From an uncultured Phascolarctobacterium sp. (GTDB taxonomy: Bacteria > Bacillota > Negativicutes > Acidaminococcales > Acidaminococcaceae), in contig UQXH01000002.1 of assembly GCA_900545025.1 (NCBI GenBank), forward strand, positions 1 through 64,000: a DNA stretch of 64,000 nt, in the 5' to 3' direction. Of this stretch, positions 52,825 to 61,069 are shown piece by piece. The notes below the pieces were generated by a model. It had not been told where the DNA came from. It made no database searches and was given only the letters and a program-made list of their open reading frames with translations. The translations under genes and the position numbers were made by a program. The first letter of the stretch is position 1. Each line of letters opens with the position of its first letter.

Positions 52825-53838
52825 TCAGGATTTTGTACAGATACCAATCAGTTCCTGCCCAAGTTTACCGTTTTCTTTTACAAAGGTATCCCATACCGGC
52901 GCAGTTGCATCACGCCATGCCTGCAGCTCGTTTTCAGGTACCACATACACCTTCATACCTTTAGCTTTCAGATCTTCCAGAGCCTGCAAGTCTTCTTTCT
53001 TAGCATTAGCCCTGATATCATTGCGTACTTCCAATGCAGCTTCGTTCAAAGCTTTTTTCTGGCTGTCATTCAGCTTGTTATAGGATTTTTCGTTAATAGC
53101 TACGATAAATTCCGGGGAAGCATGATTAGTAACAGTCAGGTATTCATGTACTTCATACATCTTACGGTCGCGCATTGCCGGAGTACCGGAGCTCTGTCCG
53201 TCAATAGTGCCGCGCTGGATACCCATATAAACCTCGCTTGCGCCCATGGTTACAGAAGAAGCTCCCAACGCTTTGATAGTTTCAGCAGAATATTTACTGT
53301 ACCCGCGAATCTTGAGTCCTGCAAAATCAGCAGGAGATTTGATTTCCTTTTTATTATTGGCAAACTGTACAAAGCCATAGTCTGCCCAAATCAACGGACG
53401 CACGCCTTTTTTCTGCAGCTCACCACCCAGCTTGTCGCCCAAACCGCCATCAATAGCATGATCAACCTTTTCATAATCCGGGAACAGGAAAGGCACGTCA
53501 AAAACATCCATCGCCGGGATAATACTTGCCCATCTTCCTACAGTATTAAGACCCATATCAATACCGCCGGACATAATGGCATCATTCATATTTTTATCAT
53601 TATACAGCTGGCCTGCCGGATAAATAGCAATCTTAACAGTTCCGCCTGATTTAGCGGCAGCCTTTTCTTTCAAACTATCCATAGCTTTGACCAGCGGATG
53701 ACTTGCCGGCAAAGCCGTTGCCATTTTAAGTTCTACAGTACCGCCGTCAGCAGCTTTTTTATCGCCGCCTCCGCAGCCGCCAACCAAAGCCATAGCAGCA
53801 ATTAAAGCTGCCGCTGTCATTTTCTTCATCCATTTCAT
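52825..53838 (-). CDS. dctP: TRAP substrate-binding lipoprotein, DctP family
   Basis: 337 residues. A signal with lipobox LVGGC (Cys near 22) and a Gly/Lys linker, then the DctP fold: FLFPDYEKVDHAIDG near 115, the carboxylate-clamping Arg of AGLKIRGYSKYS near 167, and TNHASPEFIVAINEKSY near 240. It binds a small organic acid outside the inner membrane. Substrate identity cannot be read from sequence. The lipoprotein form is common in diderm Firmicutes. Confidence 0.94.
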   Translation of the reverse strand: MKWMKKMTAAALIAAMALVGGCGGGDKKAADGGTVELKMATALPASHPLVKAMDSLKEKAAAKSGGTVKIAIYPAGQLYNDKNMNDAIMSGGIDMGLNTVGRWASIIPAMDVFDVPFLFPDYEKVDHAIDGGLGDKLGGELQKKGVRPLIWADYGFVQFANNKKEIKSPADFAGLKIRGYSKYSAETIKALGASSVTMGASEVYMGIQRGTIDGQSSGTPAMRDRKMYEVHEYLTVTNHASPEFIVAINEKSYNKLNDSQKKALNEAALEVRNDIRANAKKEDLQALEDLKAKGMKVYVVPENELQAWRDATAPVWDTFVKENGKLGQELIGICTKS

Positions 53839-53867
53839 AATTGAACACTCTCCTTTGATTTATAGTT

Positions 53868-54731
53868 TTATTTATATTTTTGATCAAGCTCATTATATGT
53901 AGCGAGCCCGATAAATTCGTTAAACTGTTCAAAACTGAGCATTTCCTGCCCGCTGCCTATTGTAGTACCATGTTCACGCAGCTGCCGCATTACCGTGCCA
54001 AAAGCCTTGGTAACAGTATAAACAGAAGTACAAGGCCAAAACACTATTTTAAAACCAAGTTCCTGCAGCTGAGGAGCAGTAAGCACCGGCGTCCTGCCGC
54101 CCTCTATCATATTAGCAAGCAGGATTGTATCAGGAAAACTGCGGCATATTGTTTGCAGCTCACTCATATCCTGCGGCGCTTCAATAAAGAGCGCATCTGC
54201 ACCGCTGTCTAAATAAAGCTTGCCTCTTTCAATAGCTGCGTCTAAGCCCAAGACTGCTCGAGCATCAGTCCTGGCAATCAGCAGCGTATCAGGAAATGTT
54301 TTGGCATCTGCTGCTGCACGTAACTTTTTGGCATGCTCAGAAGCATCAATAACCTGCTTGCCGCGCATATGTCCGCAGCGCTTAGGCCAGACCTGGTCTT
54401 CAAATAAGACAGCCGCTGCTCCTGCCGCTTCATATTCCCGCATCGTCCTCATAGCGCTCAGATTATTGCCATAACCAGTATCGCCATCAGCAAACACCGG
54501 CAGCTGTACGGCCCTTGTAATGCACCGCAGCGCTTCCGCCATCTCTGTCATGGAAAGATACCCCACATCCGGCTCGCCTAACCTGCTGGCTGCCACACCA
54601 TAGCCTCCCATCACCAATCCTTCAAAGCCTGCCGCAGCTGCAACTTTAGCCGTCAATGCATCATAAACGCCCGGCAGGACCAGAATTTCTTTTTCCTGCA
54701 GCCTTTGGCGCAGTTTTTTACGTAAATCCAT
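53868..54731 (-). CDS. Isocitrate lyase/PEP mutase-family enzyme
   Basis: 287 residues from ATG 54731 (GGAGG upstream). The TIM-barrel C-C lyase fold: GVYDALTAKVAAAAGFEGL near 22, the metal-binding FADGDTGYGN near 80, and the catalytic-loop motif PKRCGHMRGK near 117 with the nucleophilic Cys of lyases. LIARTDAR near 152 and FIEAPQ near 185 complete the set. KRCGH excludes PEP mutase (which has no Cys) and points to methylisocitrate-, dimethylmalate- or citramalate-like lyases. The products would be pyruvate plus a carboxylate. It is first in an operon with a TRAP transporter, under a Leu-type T-box. Substrate unknown. Confidence 0.9.
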   Translation of the reverse strand: MDLRKKLRQRLQEKEILVLPGVYDALTAKVAAAAGFEGLVMGGYGVAASRLGEPDVGYLSMTEMAEALRCITRAVQLPVFADGDTGYGNNLSAMRTMREYEAAGAAAVLFEDQVWPKRCGHMRGKQVIDASEHAKKLRAAADAKTFPDTLLIARTDARAVLGLDAAIERGKLYLDSGADALFIEAPQDMSELQTICRSFPDTILLANMIEGGRTPVLTAPQLQELGFKIVFWPCTSVYTVTKAFGTVMRQLREHGTTIGSGQEMLSFEQFNEFIGLATYNELDQKYK

Positions 54732-54749
54732 TTTCACTCCTCCGATTAC

Positions 54750-55000
54750 AAAAAAACGCCCCTATCGGCTAAACCGATAGGGGCGTAATACGCGGTACCA
54801 CCCTATATTATACTCTTGACTTTAACGCAGCAGTACGCTTTTTCCTAAATAACTTCAGAAAAAGAGCTCCCGGGCGAGAAAAACAGCTCCTGCTTTTTCG
54901 GCTCACACCAACCGCCGAATCTCTGAAATGAGTCACTGTCTTATTCCCGTTCATAACTTATCCATGTTTACATTTTTTTAATTTTTATTTAAAAATTAAA
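54750..55000 (-). promoter_or_regulatory. T-box riboswitch (probably leucine) of the lyase-TRAP operon
   Basis: The T-box motif AGGGTGGTACCGCG (54804-54791) precedes a strong terminator at 54786-54750 (13-bp stem, T7). The inferred specifier is CTC at 54878-54876, five bases before GGAGC, the same spacing as ATC in ileS and TGG in trp. An AT-rich hairpin (about 54966-55003) lies 5' of stem I. Uncharged tRNA-Leu should open expression of the lyase and transporter. Confidence 0.88.
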
Positions 55001-55003
55001 CAT

Positions 55004-55032
55004 AGTATAACAACGCTCTTTTTTTCTGTCAA
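55004..55032 (-). promoter_or_regulatory. Promoter of the lyase-TRAP operon
   Basis: TTGACA (55032-55027), 17-nt spacer, TATACT (55009-55004). The rest of the gap (55033-55129) is AT-rich with nothing else seen. Confidence 0.85.
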
Positions 55033-55129
55033 CAGTTCGCGCACATATTATAATAATCTTTTTATTTTTAGTTTTTTCTGTATTAACCTTTACACTTTCA
55101 TTTATATTTATACATCCAATGTATGCAAA

Positions 55130-56737
55130 TTACAAGTCACTGAGTAAATCATCCATATATTTACGCAGCTTATCGAGCTTTTTGCGGATAGTATTTACCT
55201 TACTGCTGTCACGAGCGGCAATCTGCTCAATCTTTGTTCGGTGCAGCAAGTAATCACGTTCCATCTGCCTGAGATATTCTCTCAGCTCAATAGCCGCAGT
55301 ATCCACAGTAACAAGCTTAGAAGCTTCGATATGCCAATCTGTACCGCTTATCTCTACACAATCACCAAATTGCGGTATATAAGCAGCCGTACCCAGACGC
55401 CGCTGCAGCTCGTTTGCTAAATTACCTGCAGCATCAAATTCTCCATGAGTTACAAAAAATGCTTTAGGCATACTGCTCATCTTACTGTACCAGGCAATCA
55501 GCTGTTCTTTATCCGCATGAGCAGAAAAGCCTTTCATATTATAGATACGGGCATTTACCCTGATATCCTCACCCATAATCTTTACTTGCTTAGCACCCTC
55601 TACAATACGTCTTCCCAGTGTGCCTTCCGCTAAAAAACCAGCAAAAACAACACTGCTGTCAGAACGCCACAGGTTGTGTTTCAAGTGGTGCAAGATACGT
55701 CCGGCGTCAGCCATACCGCTGGCAGAAATAATAATCTTGCTGGCTTCATCATCATTGATAGCCCGTGATTCTTCCGGCGTAGCCGTAAACCGCAGGTTCT
55801 TCATATCAACCAGCCTGCGTCCCTGCATTTCATACAAAGCCCTTGCTTCTTCGTCATATTCTTCGGGATTGGTCAGCGTAATCTGTGTTGCCTTGTTAGC
55901 CATGGGACTGTCGACAATAATCGGGATATCAGGTATCTTATCTTCCGCACGCAGCTTTTGGAAATAATACAGCAGGACCTGCGTCCTGCCTACAGCAAAA
56001 GCAGGAATAATAACATTGCCGCCTCTCTCCACGGTATCATTGATAATCTTAGCCAGTTCGCCTTCCTTATCATATTCTTTGTGTACCCTGTTACCATAAG
56101 TCGACTCAGTAATAATAAAATCAGCGCCGGAAATATGTTCCGGATCTTCGATAATAGGCTGGTCAGGCTGTCCAATATCACCGGTAAATACCAGCTTAGT
56201 CTGCCTGCCCTCTTCCGAAACAAACATTTCTACAATAGCAGAACCTAAAATATGTCCCGCTACCCTAAAGCATACTTTAATATGCGGAATAATATCAATT
56301 ATTTCATCAAATTCATGGATTCTAAATAACTTCATAGCTTCGTAGGCATCATCTACGGTAAACAGCGGCTCAACAAATTTCTTACCGGCTCTGAGGCCTT
56401 TACGGTTTGCCAGCTCAGCATCCCCTTCCTGGATATGAGCACTGTCCGGCAGCAGGATAGAACACAGTTCCTGAGTAGATTTTGTACAATGAATATAACC
56501 CTTAAAGCCCTTCTTGACCAATTTAGGCAACAGACCGCTGTGGTCTACATGAGCATGTGTCAGTACTACGGCTTCAATTTCTGCAGGATTAAATAAGAAC
56601 TCTTTTTCATTAAAAGCAGTAATCAGCTTAGAGCCCTGAAACATACCGCAATCAACAAGGATTTTTCTTCCTGCTACCTCTACCAGATAGCAGGAACCAG
56701 TAACCATACGCGCAGCGCCTAAAAATGTAATCTTCAT
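55130..56737 (-). CDS. Metallo-beta-lactamase/beta-CASP RNA-processing nuclease
   Basis: 535 residues from ATG 56737 (AGGAGG 7 nt upstream). The MBL core has GAARMVTGSCYLVEV, the zinc motif THAHVDHSGLLPK near 60, and HILGSAIVEM near 160. The beta-CASP insertion (about 205-400) includes ITESTYGNR and the SASGMADAGRILHHLK motif; SAHADKEQL near 400 is motif C. This is the COG1236 type (CPSF-like), usually an RNA endonuclease or 5'-exonuclease. It is distinct from RNase J. Short coiled C-terminus. Confidence 0.92.
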   Translation of the reverse strand: MKITFLGAARMVTGSCYLVEVAGRKILVDCGMFQGSKLITAFNEKEFLFNPAEIEAVVLTHAHVDHSGLLPKLVKKGFKGYIHCTKSTQELCSILLPDSAHIQEGDAELANRKGLRAGKKFVEPLFTVDDAYEAMKLFRIHEFDEIIDIIPHIKVCFRVAGHILGSAIVEMFVSEEGRQTKLVFTGDIGQPDQPIIEDPEHISGADFIITESTYGNRVHKEYDKEGELAKIINDTVERGGNVIIPAFAVGRTQVLLYYFQKLRAEDKIPDIPIIVDSPMANKATQITLTNPEEYDEEARALYEMQGRRLVDMKNLRFTATPEESRAINDDEASKIIISASGMADAGRILHHLKHNLWRSDSSVVFAGFLAEGTLGRRIVEGAKQVKIMGEDIRVNARIYNMKGFSAHADKEQLIAWYSKMSSMPKAFFVTHGEFDAAGNLANELQRRLGTAAYIPQFGDCVEISGTDWHIEASKLVTVDTAAIELREYLRQMERDYLLHRTKIEQIAARDSSKVNTIRKKLDKLRKYMDDLLSDL

Positions 56738-56841
56738 GACAAAACCTCCTGCCACTTGAATAATTTACTATACAGCTTATATTATATTTATTCGCTTTAA
56801 AAGTTTTTTTACCTGCTTACAGGAGGCTCGTCACCGATTTA

Positions 56842-58086
56842 TTACAAATTAAGAAACCTGCGCCAGCTGGCATTAGTCTTACTGCTGCAATTACCGCAGT
56901 TGCCACATTCCTTATCCGCTTTCTCACCAAAATACTGCAGCAGATAATTACGCAGGCAAACAGAAGTATGGCAATAGGCAATCATCTTCTCCAATAACTG
57001 CAGTTCATGCTCCTTCCACACAAGATCCGGCTGGTCATGCCCGATAAGATAGGTATTTACCGCAACATCACTTTTATCATAGAGCAGCAGACATTGCGCT
57101 TCCTTGCCGTCCCTGCCTGCCCTGCCGGCTTCCTGGTAATAACTCTCAATATCTTTGGGCATATTATAATGGATTACAAAGCGCACATCTGCCTTATCTA
57201 TACCCATCCCAAAAGCATTGGTGGCTACAATAAGCTTTATCTGTCCTCTGACGAAACAATTCTGATTAAATTCTCTTTCCGCACTCGTTAATCCCGCATG
57301 ATAACGCATAGCCAGATACCCATGCCTTACAAGCATAGCTGTCACTGTTTCTACCTTTTTACGGGTAGAGCAGTAAATGATACCGCTTTCTTTGCTATGC
57401 TGCCGTAAAAAATCAAGCAACGTCCTGTCTTTATCTACAGCTCGTTTTACAGAAAAATACAGATTAGGACGGTCAAAACCTGTAACCACGGTGCGCGCCT
57501 GCTCAATATGCAGCTTGTTTAAAATATCCTGGCGCACCTCTGCCGTCGCCGTCGCTGTAAATGCCGCAATCAGTGGTTTTCGCGGCAAACACTCAATAAA
57601 CTGCGGGATATTATAATAATCTTTACGGAAGCTATGCCCCCATTGAGAAACGCAATGCGCTTCATCCACTGCAACCATAGTAATAGCAGCTTTTTTAGCA
57701 AAGCTGACAAACTGCTGATTTGCAAGTCTTTCGGGAGCAACATACAAAAATTTGCATTTCCCGTTTAAGGTATCATATAAAATCTTACCGTAAGCATTTC
57801 CCGTCAAGCTGCTGTCCAGATAAGCCGCCGGTATACCGCGCGCACACAAGGCTTCCGCCTGATCCTTCATTAAAGAAATCAGCGGAGATATTACCAGCGT
57901 CACTCCGGGCATCAACAGCGAAGGAAGCTGAAAACACAAACTCTTGCCAGCACCGGTGGGCAAAACTGCCAACACTGGTCTGCCTGCCATAATCTCACTG
58001 ATTATTTCTTCCTGTCCGCTGCGAAAACTCTCATAGCCAAAATATTGACGTAAAGCCGTTAACAAATCATAATTTTCCTTAGTCAT
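56842..58086 (-). CDS. Short RecQ-family DNA helicase
   Basis: 414 residues. Superfamily 2 motifs: FRSGQEEII (motif 0), LPTGAGKSLCFQ (I, near 42), SPLISLMKDQ (Ia), DEAHCVSQWGHSFR (II, near 141), FTATAT (III), GIIYCSTRK (IV), ATNAFGMGIDKADVR (V) and QEAGRAGRD (VI). The zinc-binding subdomain CHTSVCLRN...CGNCGNC follows. It then stops, so the winged-helix RQC and HRDC domains of full RecQ (about 590 residues) are missing. It overlaps the upstream nuclease-like gene by 8 nt and is presumably translated with it. It unwinds 3'-tailed DNA; likely a repair accessory. Confidence 0.92.
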   Translation of the reverse strand: MTKENYDLLTALRQYFGYESFRSGQEEIISEIMAGRPVLAVLPTGAGKSLCFQLPSLLMPGVTLVISPLISLMKDQAEALCARGIPAAYLDSSLTGNAYGKILYDTLNGKCKFLYVAPERLANQQFVSFAKKAAITMVAVDEAHCVSQWGHSFRKDYYNIPQFIECLPRKPLIAAFTATATAEVRQDILNKLHIEQARTVVTGFDRPNLYFSVKRAVDKDRTLLDFLRQHSKESGIIYCSTRKKVETVTAMLVRHGYLAMRYHAGLTSAEREFNQNCFVRGQIKLIVATNAFGMGIDKADVRFVIHYNMPKDIESYYQEAGRAGRDGKEAQCLLLYDKSDVAVNTYLIGHDQPDLVWKEHELQLLEKMIAYCHTSVCLRNYLLQYFGEKADKECGNCGNCSSKTNASWRRFLNL

Positions 58087-58666
58087 TATATTTCCTATAC
58101 TCTCGGTAAATTTCTTCTTTTAGTTTTGAATAAGCTATTTTTACAGCTCCTAATGACTGCAACTTATTTAATCCAATAGTTTTCTGACTTCCCAGAAAAT
58201 CATTTAGCTTTTTAGTACTTAACAAATAAAAATCCCACTGGGCAATATTGAGAGGATTGGCACTTTTTCTGTCTGTATGTTTGAATATACAGAAAACATA
58301 AATATCAGCTTGGCGTTTCTTTTCATTTTCAAACGTATTATCTAAATAATTCCATCCCCGAGTTTCCGCGATAGAAAATTTTATTTCTGAAAGCTTGGAT
58401 TGCCTCCATGTTTGTAAGTATCCCGAACTTTTCACTTCTATTTTTATTTTATTATCCAACAATAAATCATATTTATCCCATGAAATTCTTACCTGTTCTT
58501 TTATCTCCCCTAATGCACAGGCAACCAAAAATTCAGCAAAGATCCCTCTTTGAGCATTTCCCATTATATCTGAATATGCCCATTGCCAAAAGTCCTCAAG
58601 TTTTGCTATCGGACACTGATTTTCAAAGCCAATAGATTCCTGACCTGTTTTTTTATAATCTAACAT
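58079..58666 (-). CDS. Candidate PD-(D/E)XK nuclease of unknown family
   Basis: 195 residues. GIFAEFLVACALG (Glu near 45), WDKYDLLL (Asp near 67) and IEVKSSGYLQTW (ExK at 77-79) fit the catalytic pattern E...D...ExK of restriction-endonuclease-like folds. A Trp-rich N-terminus (FWQWAYSD) and a Lys-rich C-terminus flank it. I know no named family for it. It looks more AT-rich than its neighbours, a possible sign of transfer. ATG 58666 follows AGGTGAGG. It is stop-start coupled to the short RecQ and is probably cut off from nth by a terminator. Confidence 0.6.
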   Translation of the reverse strand: MLDYKKTGQESIGFENQCPIAKLEDFWQWAYSDIMGNAQRGIFAEFLVACALGEIKEQVRISWDKYDLLLDNKIKIEVKSSGYLQTWRQSKLSEIKFSIAETRGWNYLDNTFENEKKRQADIYVFCIFKHTDRKSANPLNIAQWDFYLLSTKKLNDFLGSQKTIGLNKLQSLGAVKIAYSKLKEEIYREYRKYND

Positions 58667-58682
58667 CGTAACCTCACCTAAA

Positions 58683-58713
58683 ATTAAAACGACTGCAAAG
58701 CAGTCGTTTTAAT
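58683..58713. terminator. Terminator at the end of nth
   Basis: A 14-bp perfect stem with an AAA loop. It overlaps the nth stop codon and has T-runs on both sides. Confidence 0.85.
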
Positions 58714-59347
58714 CCATATTCTTTTCTTTATACGGACATTCTGCCAACACAGCACATTCCGTACATAAAGGCTTACGCGCCTTACAGATTTTACGCCCGT
58801 GCCAGATAAACCAATGGTGCGCATCGCTCCATTTTTCCATAGGAATAATCTTCTGTAATTCCTTTTCTGTTGCTAAAGGATCAGCTCCCTTAGCCAACCC
58901 CAATCTGTGGGAAACACGGAAAACATGGGTATCTACTGCAATGGCAGGCACATTATAAATAATGCTTGCTACCACGTTGGCGGTTTTCTTGCCCACTCCT
59001 GGCAGCTTCATCAGCGTAGTAATATTATCCGGTATCTTACTATCAAACTCCTGCACTAACATATGACAGGTAGCCAGAATATTTTTTGCCTTAGCGTGAT
59101 AAAGACCACAGTCGCGTATCTGCTCTTCCATTTCTTCCTGACTCAGGGAACCCATTTTTTCCGGTGTATCAAACCTGGGAAATAAGCGCGCCGTAATCTT
59201 ATTAACACGTTCATCCGTACATTGAGCAGACAGTATGACAGCTATCAATAACTCAAAAGGTGAATTATAATTCAACGCTGTCTTCGTACCGGAATAAGTG
59301 TCTTCCAAAATCTTTAAAATAGCGTCACGTTTGTTTTTACGCAGCAT
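58709..59347 (-). CDS. nth: Endonuclease III
   Basis: 212 residues. The helix-hairpin-helix with the catalytic Lys in LMKLPGVGKKTANVV near 115, the catalytic Asp in VDTHVFRVS near 138, and the [4Fe-4S] cysteines CKARKPLCTECAVLAEC at the end. It removes oxidised pyrimidines from DNA and cuts at abasic sites. It shares one base with the DUF711 gene upstream. Confidence 0.96.
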   Translation of the reverse strand: MLRKNKRDAILKILEDTYSGTKTALNYNSPFELLIAVILSAQCTDERVNKITARLFPRFDTPEKMGSLSQEEMEEQIRDCGLYHAKAKNILATCHMLVQEFDSKIPDNITTLMKLPGVGKKTANVVASIIYNVPAIAVDTHVFRVSHRLGLAKGADPLATEKELQKIIPMEKWSDAHHWFIWHGRKICKARKPLCTECAVLAECPYKEKNMD

Positions 59348-60708
59348 CAGTTAGTCAAGCTCCTTACCGGCGCCGGAATACGTCCGCCTCGGGAAATAAA
59401 TTTATCAGCTTTAAAATTATTTACTGCAATAATCGGTGCATAGCCGAGCAGTCCGCCAAATTCAACCTTATCGCCTACGCCCTTGCCGGGAACTGGAATC
59501 AGACGAACTGCAGTTGTCTTATTATTAATCATGCCGATAGCTGCTTCATCAGCAATGATAGCAGCGATAGTTTCAGCGGAAGTATCGCCAGGTACTGCAA
59601 TCATATCAAGGCCTACGGAGCATACACAGGTCATTGCTTCCAGTTTTTCCAAAGTCAGGCAGCCTCTTTCAACAGCAGCAATCATGCCTGCGTCTTCGCT
59701 GACAGGTATGAAAGCGCCGCTTAAACCGCCAACATAGCTGGAAGCCATCAGACCGCCTTTCTTAACAGCGTCGTTAAGCATAGCCAGAGTAGCAGTTGTC
59801 CCCGGGCACCCGCAGCTTTCCAGGCCAATCTCTTCTAAAATATGTGCAACACTGTCGCCGATAGCCGGTGTCGGTGCCAGAGAAAGGTCGATAATACCGA
59901 ACTGAGTATTTAATCTGCGAGCAGCTTCCTGTGCTACAAGCTGTCCTACACGGGTAATCTTGAAAGCAGTCTTCTTAATAGTTTCTGCAACCATGCCAAT
60001 ATCGCCGTCGCGTACAGCTTCTAAAGCATGTTTTACTACGCCAGGCCCGCTTACACCGACATTGATAACAGTTTCAGGCTCGGTAACACCATGGAAAGCG
60101 CCGGCCATGAAAGGATTATCAGGCACAGCATTGCAGAAAACAACTAATTTGGCACAGCCGATAGCATCACGGTCTGCAGTGCGCTCAGCAGCCATTTTTA
60201 CCACTCTGCCCATCTGTGCTACAGCATCCATATTGATGCCGCATTTAGTTGAGCCTACACTGACAGAAGAGCAGACAATATCAGTAACAGCTAATGCTTC
60301 AGGAATGGCAGCAATCAGATTATGATCGCCTTTGGTGTAACCTTTATCCACCAGTGCAGAAAAACCGCCGATGAAATTTACACCTACATTTTTGCCGGCT
60401 TTATCAAGGGCCTGAGCCAACAGTACATAATCGCTGCTGTCACAGCTTTCACCTACCATGGCAATAGGAGTAACAGAAATACGTTTATTGATAATAGGCA
60501 CGCCCAGCTCTGCTTCCAGATCCTCGCCTGTCTTAACCAGCTTTTCAGCCTTTTGGCAAATCTTATCATAAATCTTTTGAGCAGTGACCTTAATATCTGG
60601 ATGCCCACAGTCACGCAGACTTATACCCATAGTAATGGTACGCACATCCAGATTATTTTCGGTAATCATGCGTGTTGTTTCTAAAATATCATTGGTATTG
60701 AACAGCAT
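59347..60708 (-). CDS. DUF711/UPF0210 family protein (PFL_2844-like)
   Basis: 453 residues. The full-length conserved family: RTITMGISLRDC near 24, NFIGGFSALVDKGYTKGD near 134, and GLDMIAVPGDTSAETI near 370, with many conserved Gly/Cys. Structural work places it near the glycyl-radical-like fold, but no activity is established. It is always found with a small ACT protein, here 9 bp upstream. Confidence 0.9.
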   Translation of the reverse strand: MLFNTNDILETTRMITENNLDVRTITMGISLRDCGHPDIKVTAQKIYDKICQKAEKLVKTGEDLEAELGVPIINKRISVTPIAMVGESCDSSDYVLLAQALDKAGKNVGVNFIGGFSALVDKGYTKGDHNLIAAIPEALAVTDIVCSSVSVGSTKCGINMDAVAQMGRVVKMAAERTADRDAIGCAKLVVFCNAVPDNPFMAGAFHGVTEPETVINVGVSGPGVVKHALEAVRDGDIGMVAETIKKTAFKITRVGQLVAQEAARRLNTQFGIIDLSLAPTPAIGDSVAHILEEIGLESCGCPGTTATLAMLNDAVKKGGLMASSYVGGLSGAFIPVSEDAGMIAAVERGCLTLEKLEAMTCVCSVGLDMIAVPGDTSAETIAAIIADEAAIGMINNKTTAVRLIPVPGKGVGDKVEFGGLLGYAPIIAVNNFKADKFISRGGRIPAPVRSLTN

Positions 60709-60717
60709 AGCAGCCTC

Positions 60718-60987
60718 CTATATACGATGCATAGCAGTAAAGATTTCTTCACTTTGCAGACGGATTTCTACGCCGATTTCTTTGCCAAGCTCAGCAAATC
60801 TTGCCTGTGCTTCTTTAAGCGTAACATTAGCTTTACTCATATCAGCAATCAGCACCATATTAAAAAATCCCTGCATAATATTCTGATTGATATTGATGAT
60901 ATTGATATTACATTCAGCTAAAGTCTGGCTTACACTGGCAATGATACCCACTTTATCCTTACCTACGATAGTCAATACAATACGCAT
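60718..60987 (-). CDS. ACT-domain protein (UPF0237)
   Basis: 89 residues. A single ACT domain: RIVLTIVGKDKVGIIASVSQTLAE, INIININQNIMQGFF. It probably binds a small ligand, perhaps an amino acid, and modulates the DUF711 partner. Conserved gene pair. Confidence 0.92.
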   Translation of the reverse strand: MRIVLTIVGKDKVGIIASVSQTLAECNINIININQNIMQGFFNMVLIADMSKANVTLKEAQARFAELGKEIGVEIRLQSEEIFTAMHRI

Positions 60988-61069
60988 AATTCGGCCTCCC
61001 TGTTTTTAAAAATACTGCTTTCGCGATGTTCTTATTTTAACATATAATGCGTAACCTGTCTGTAATATT

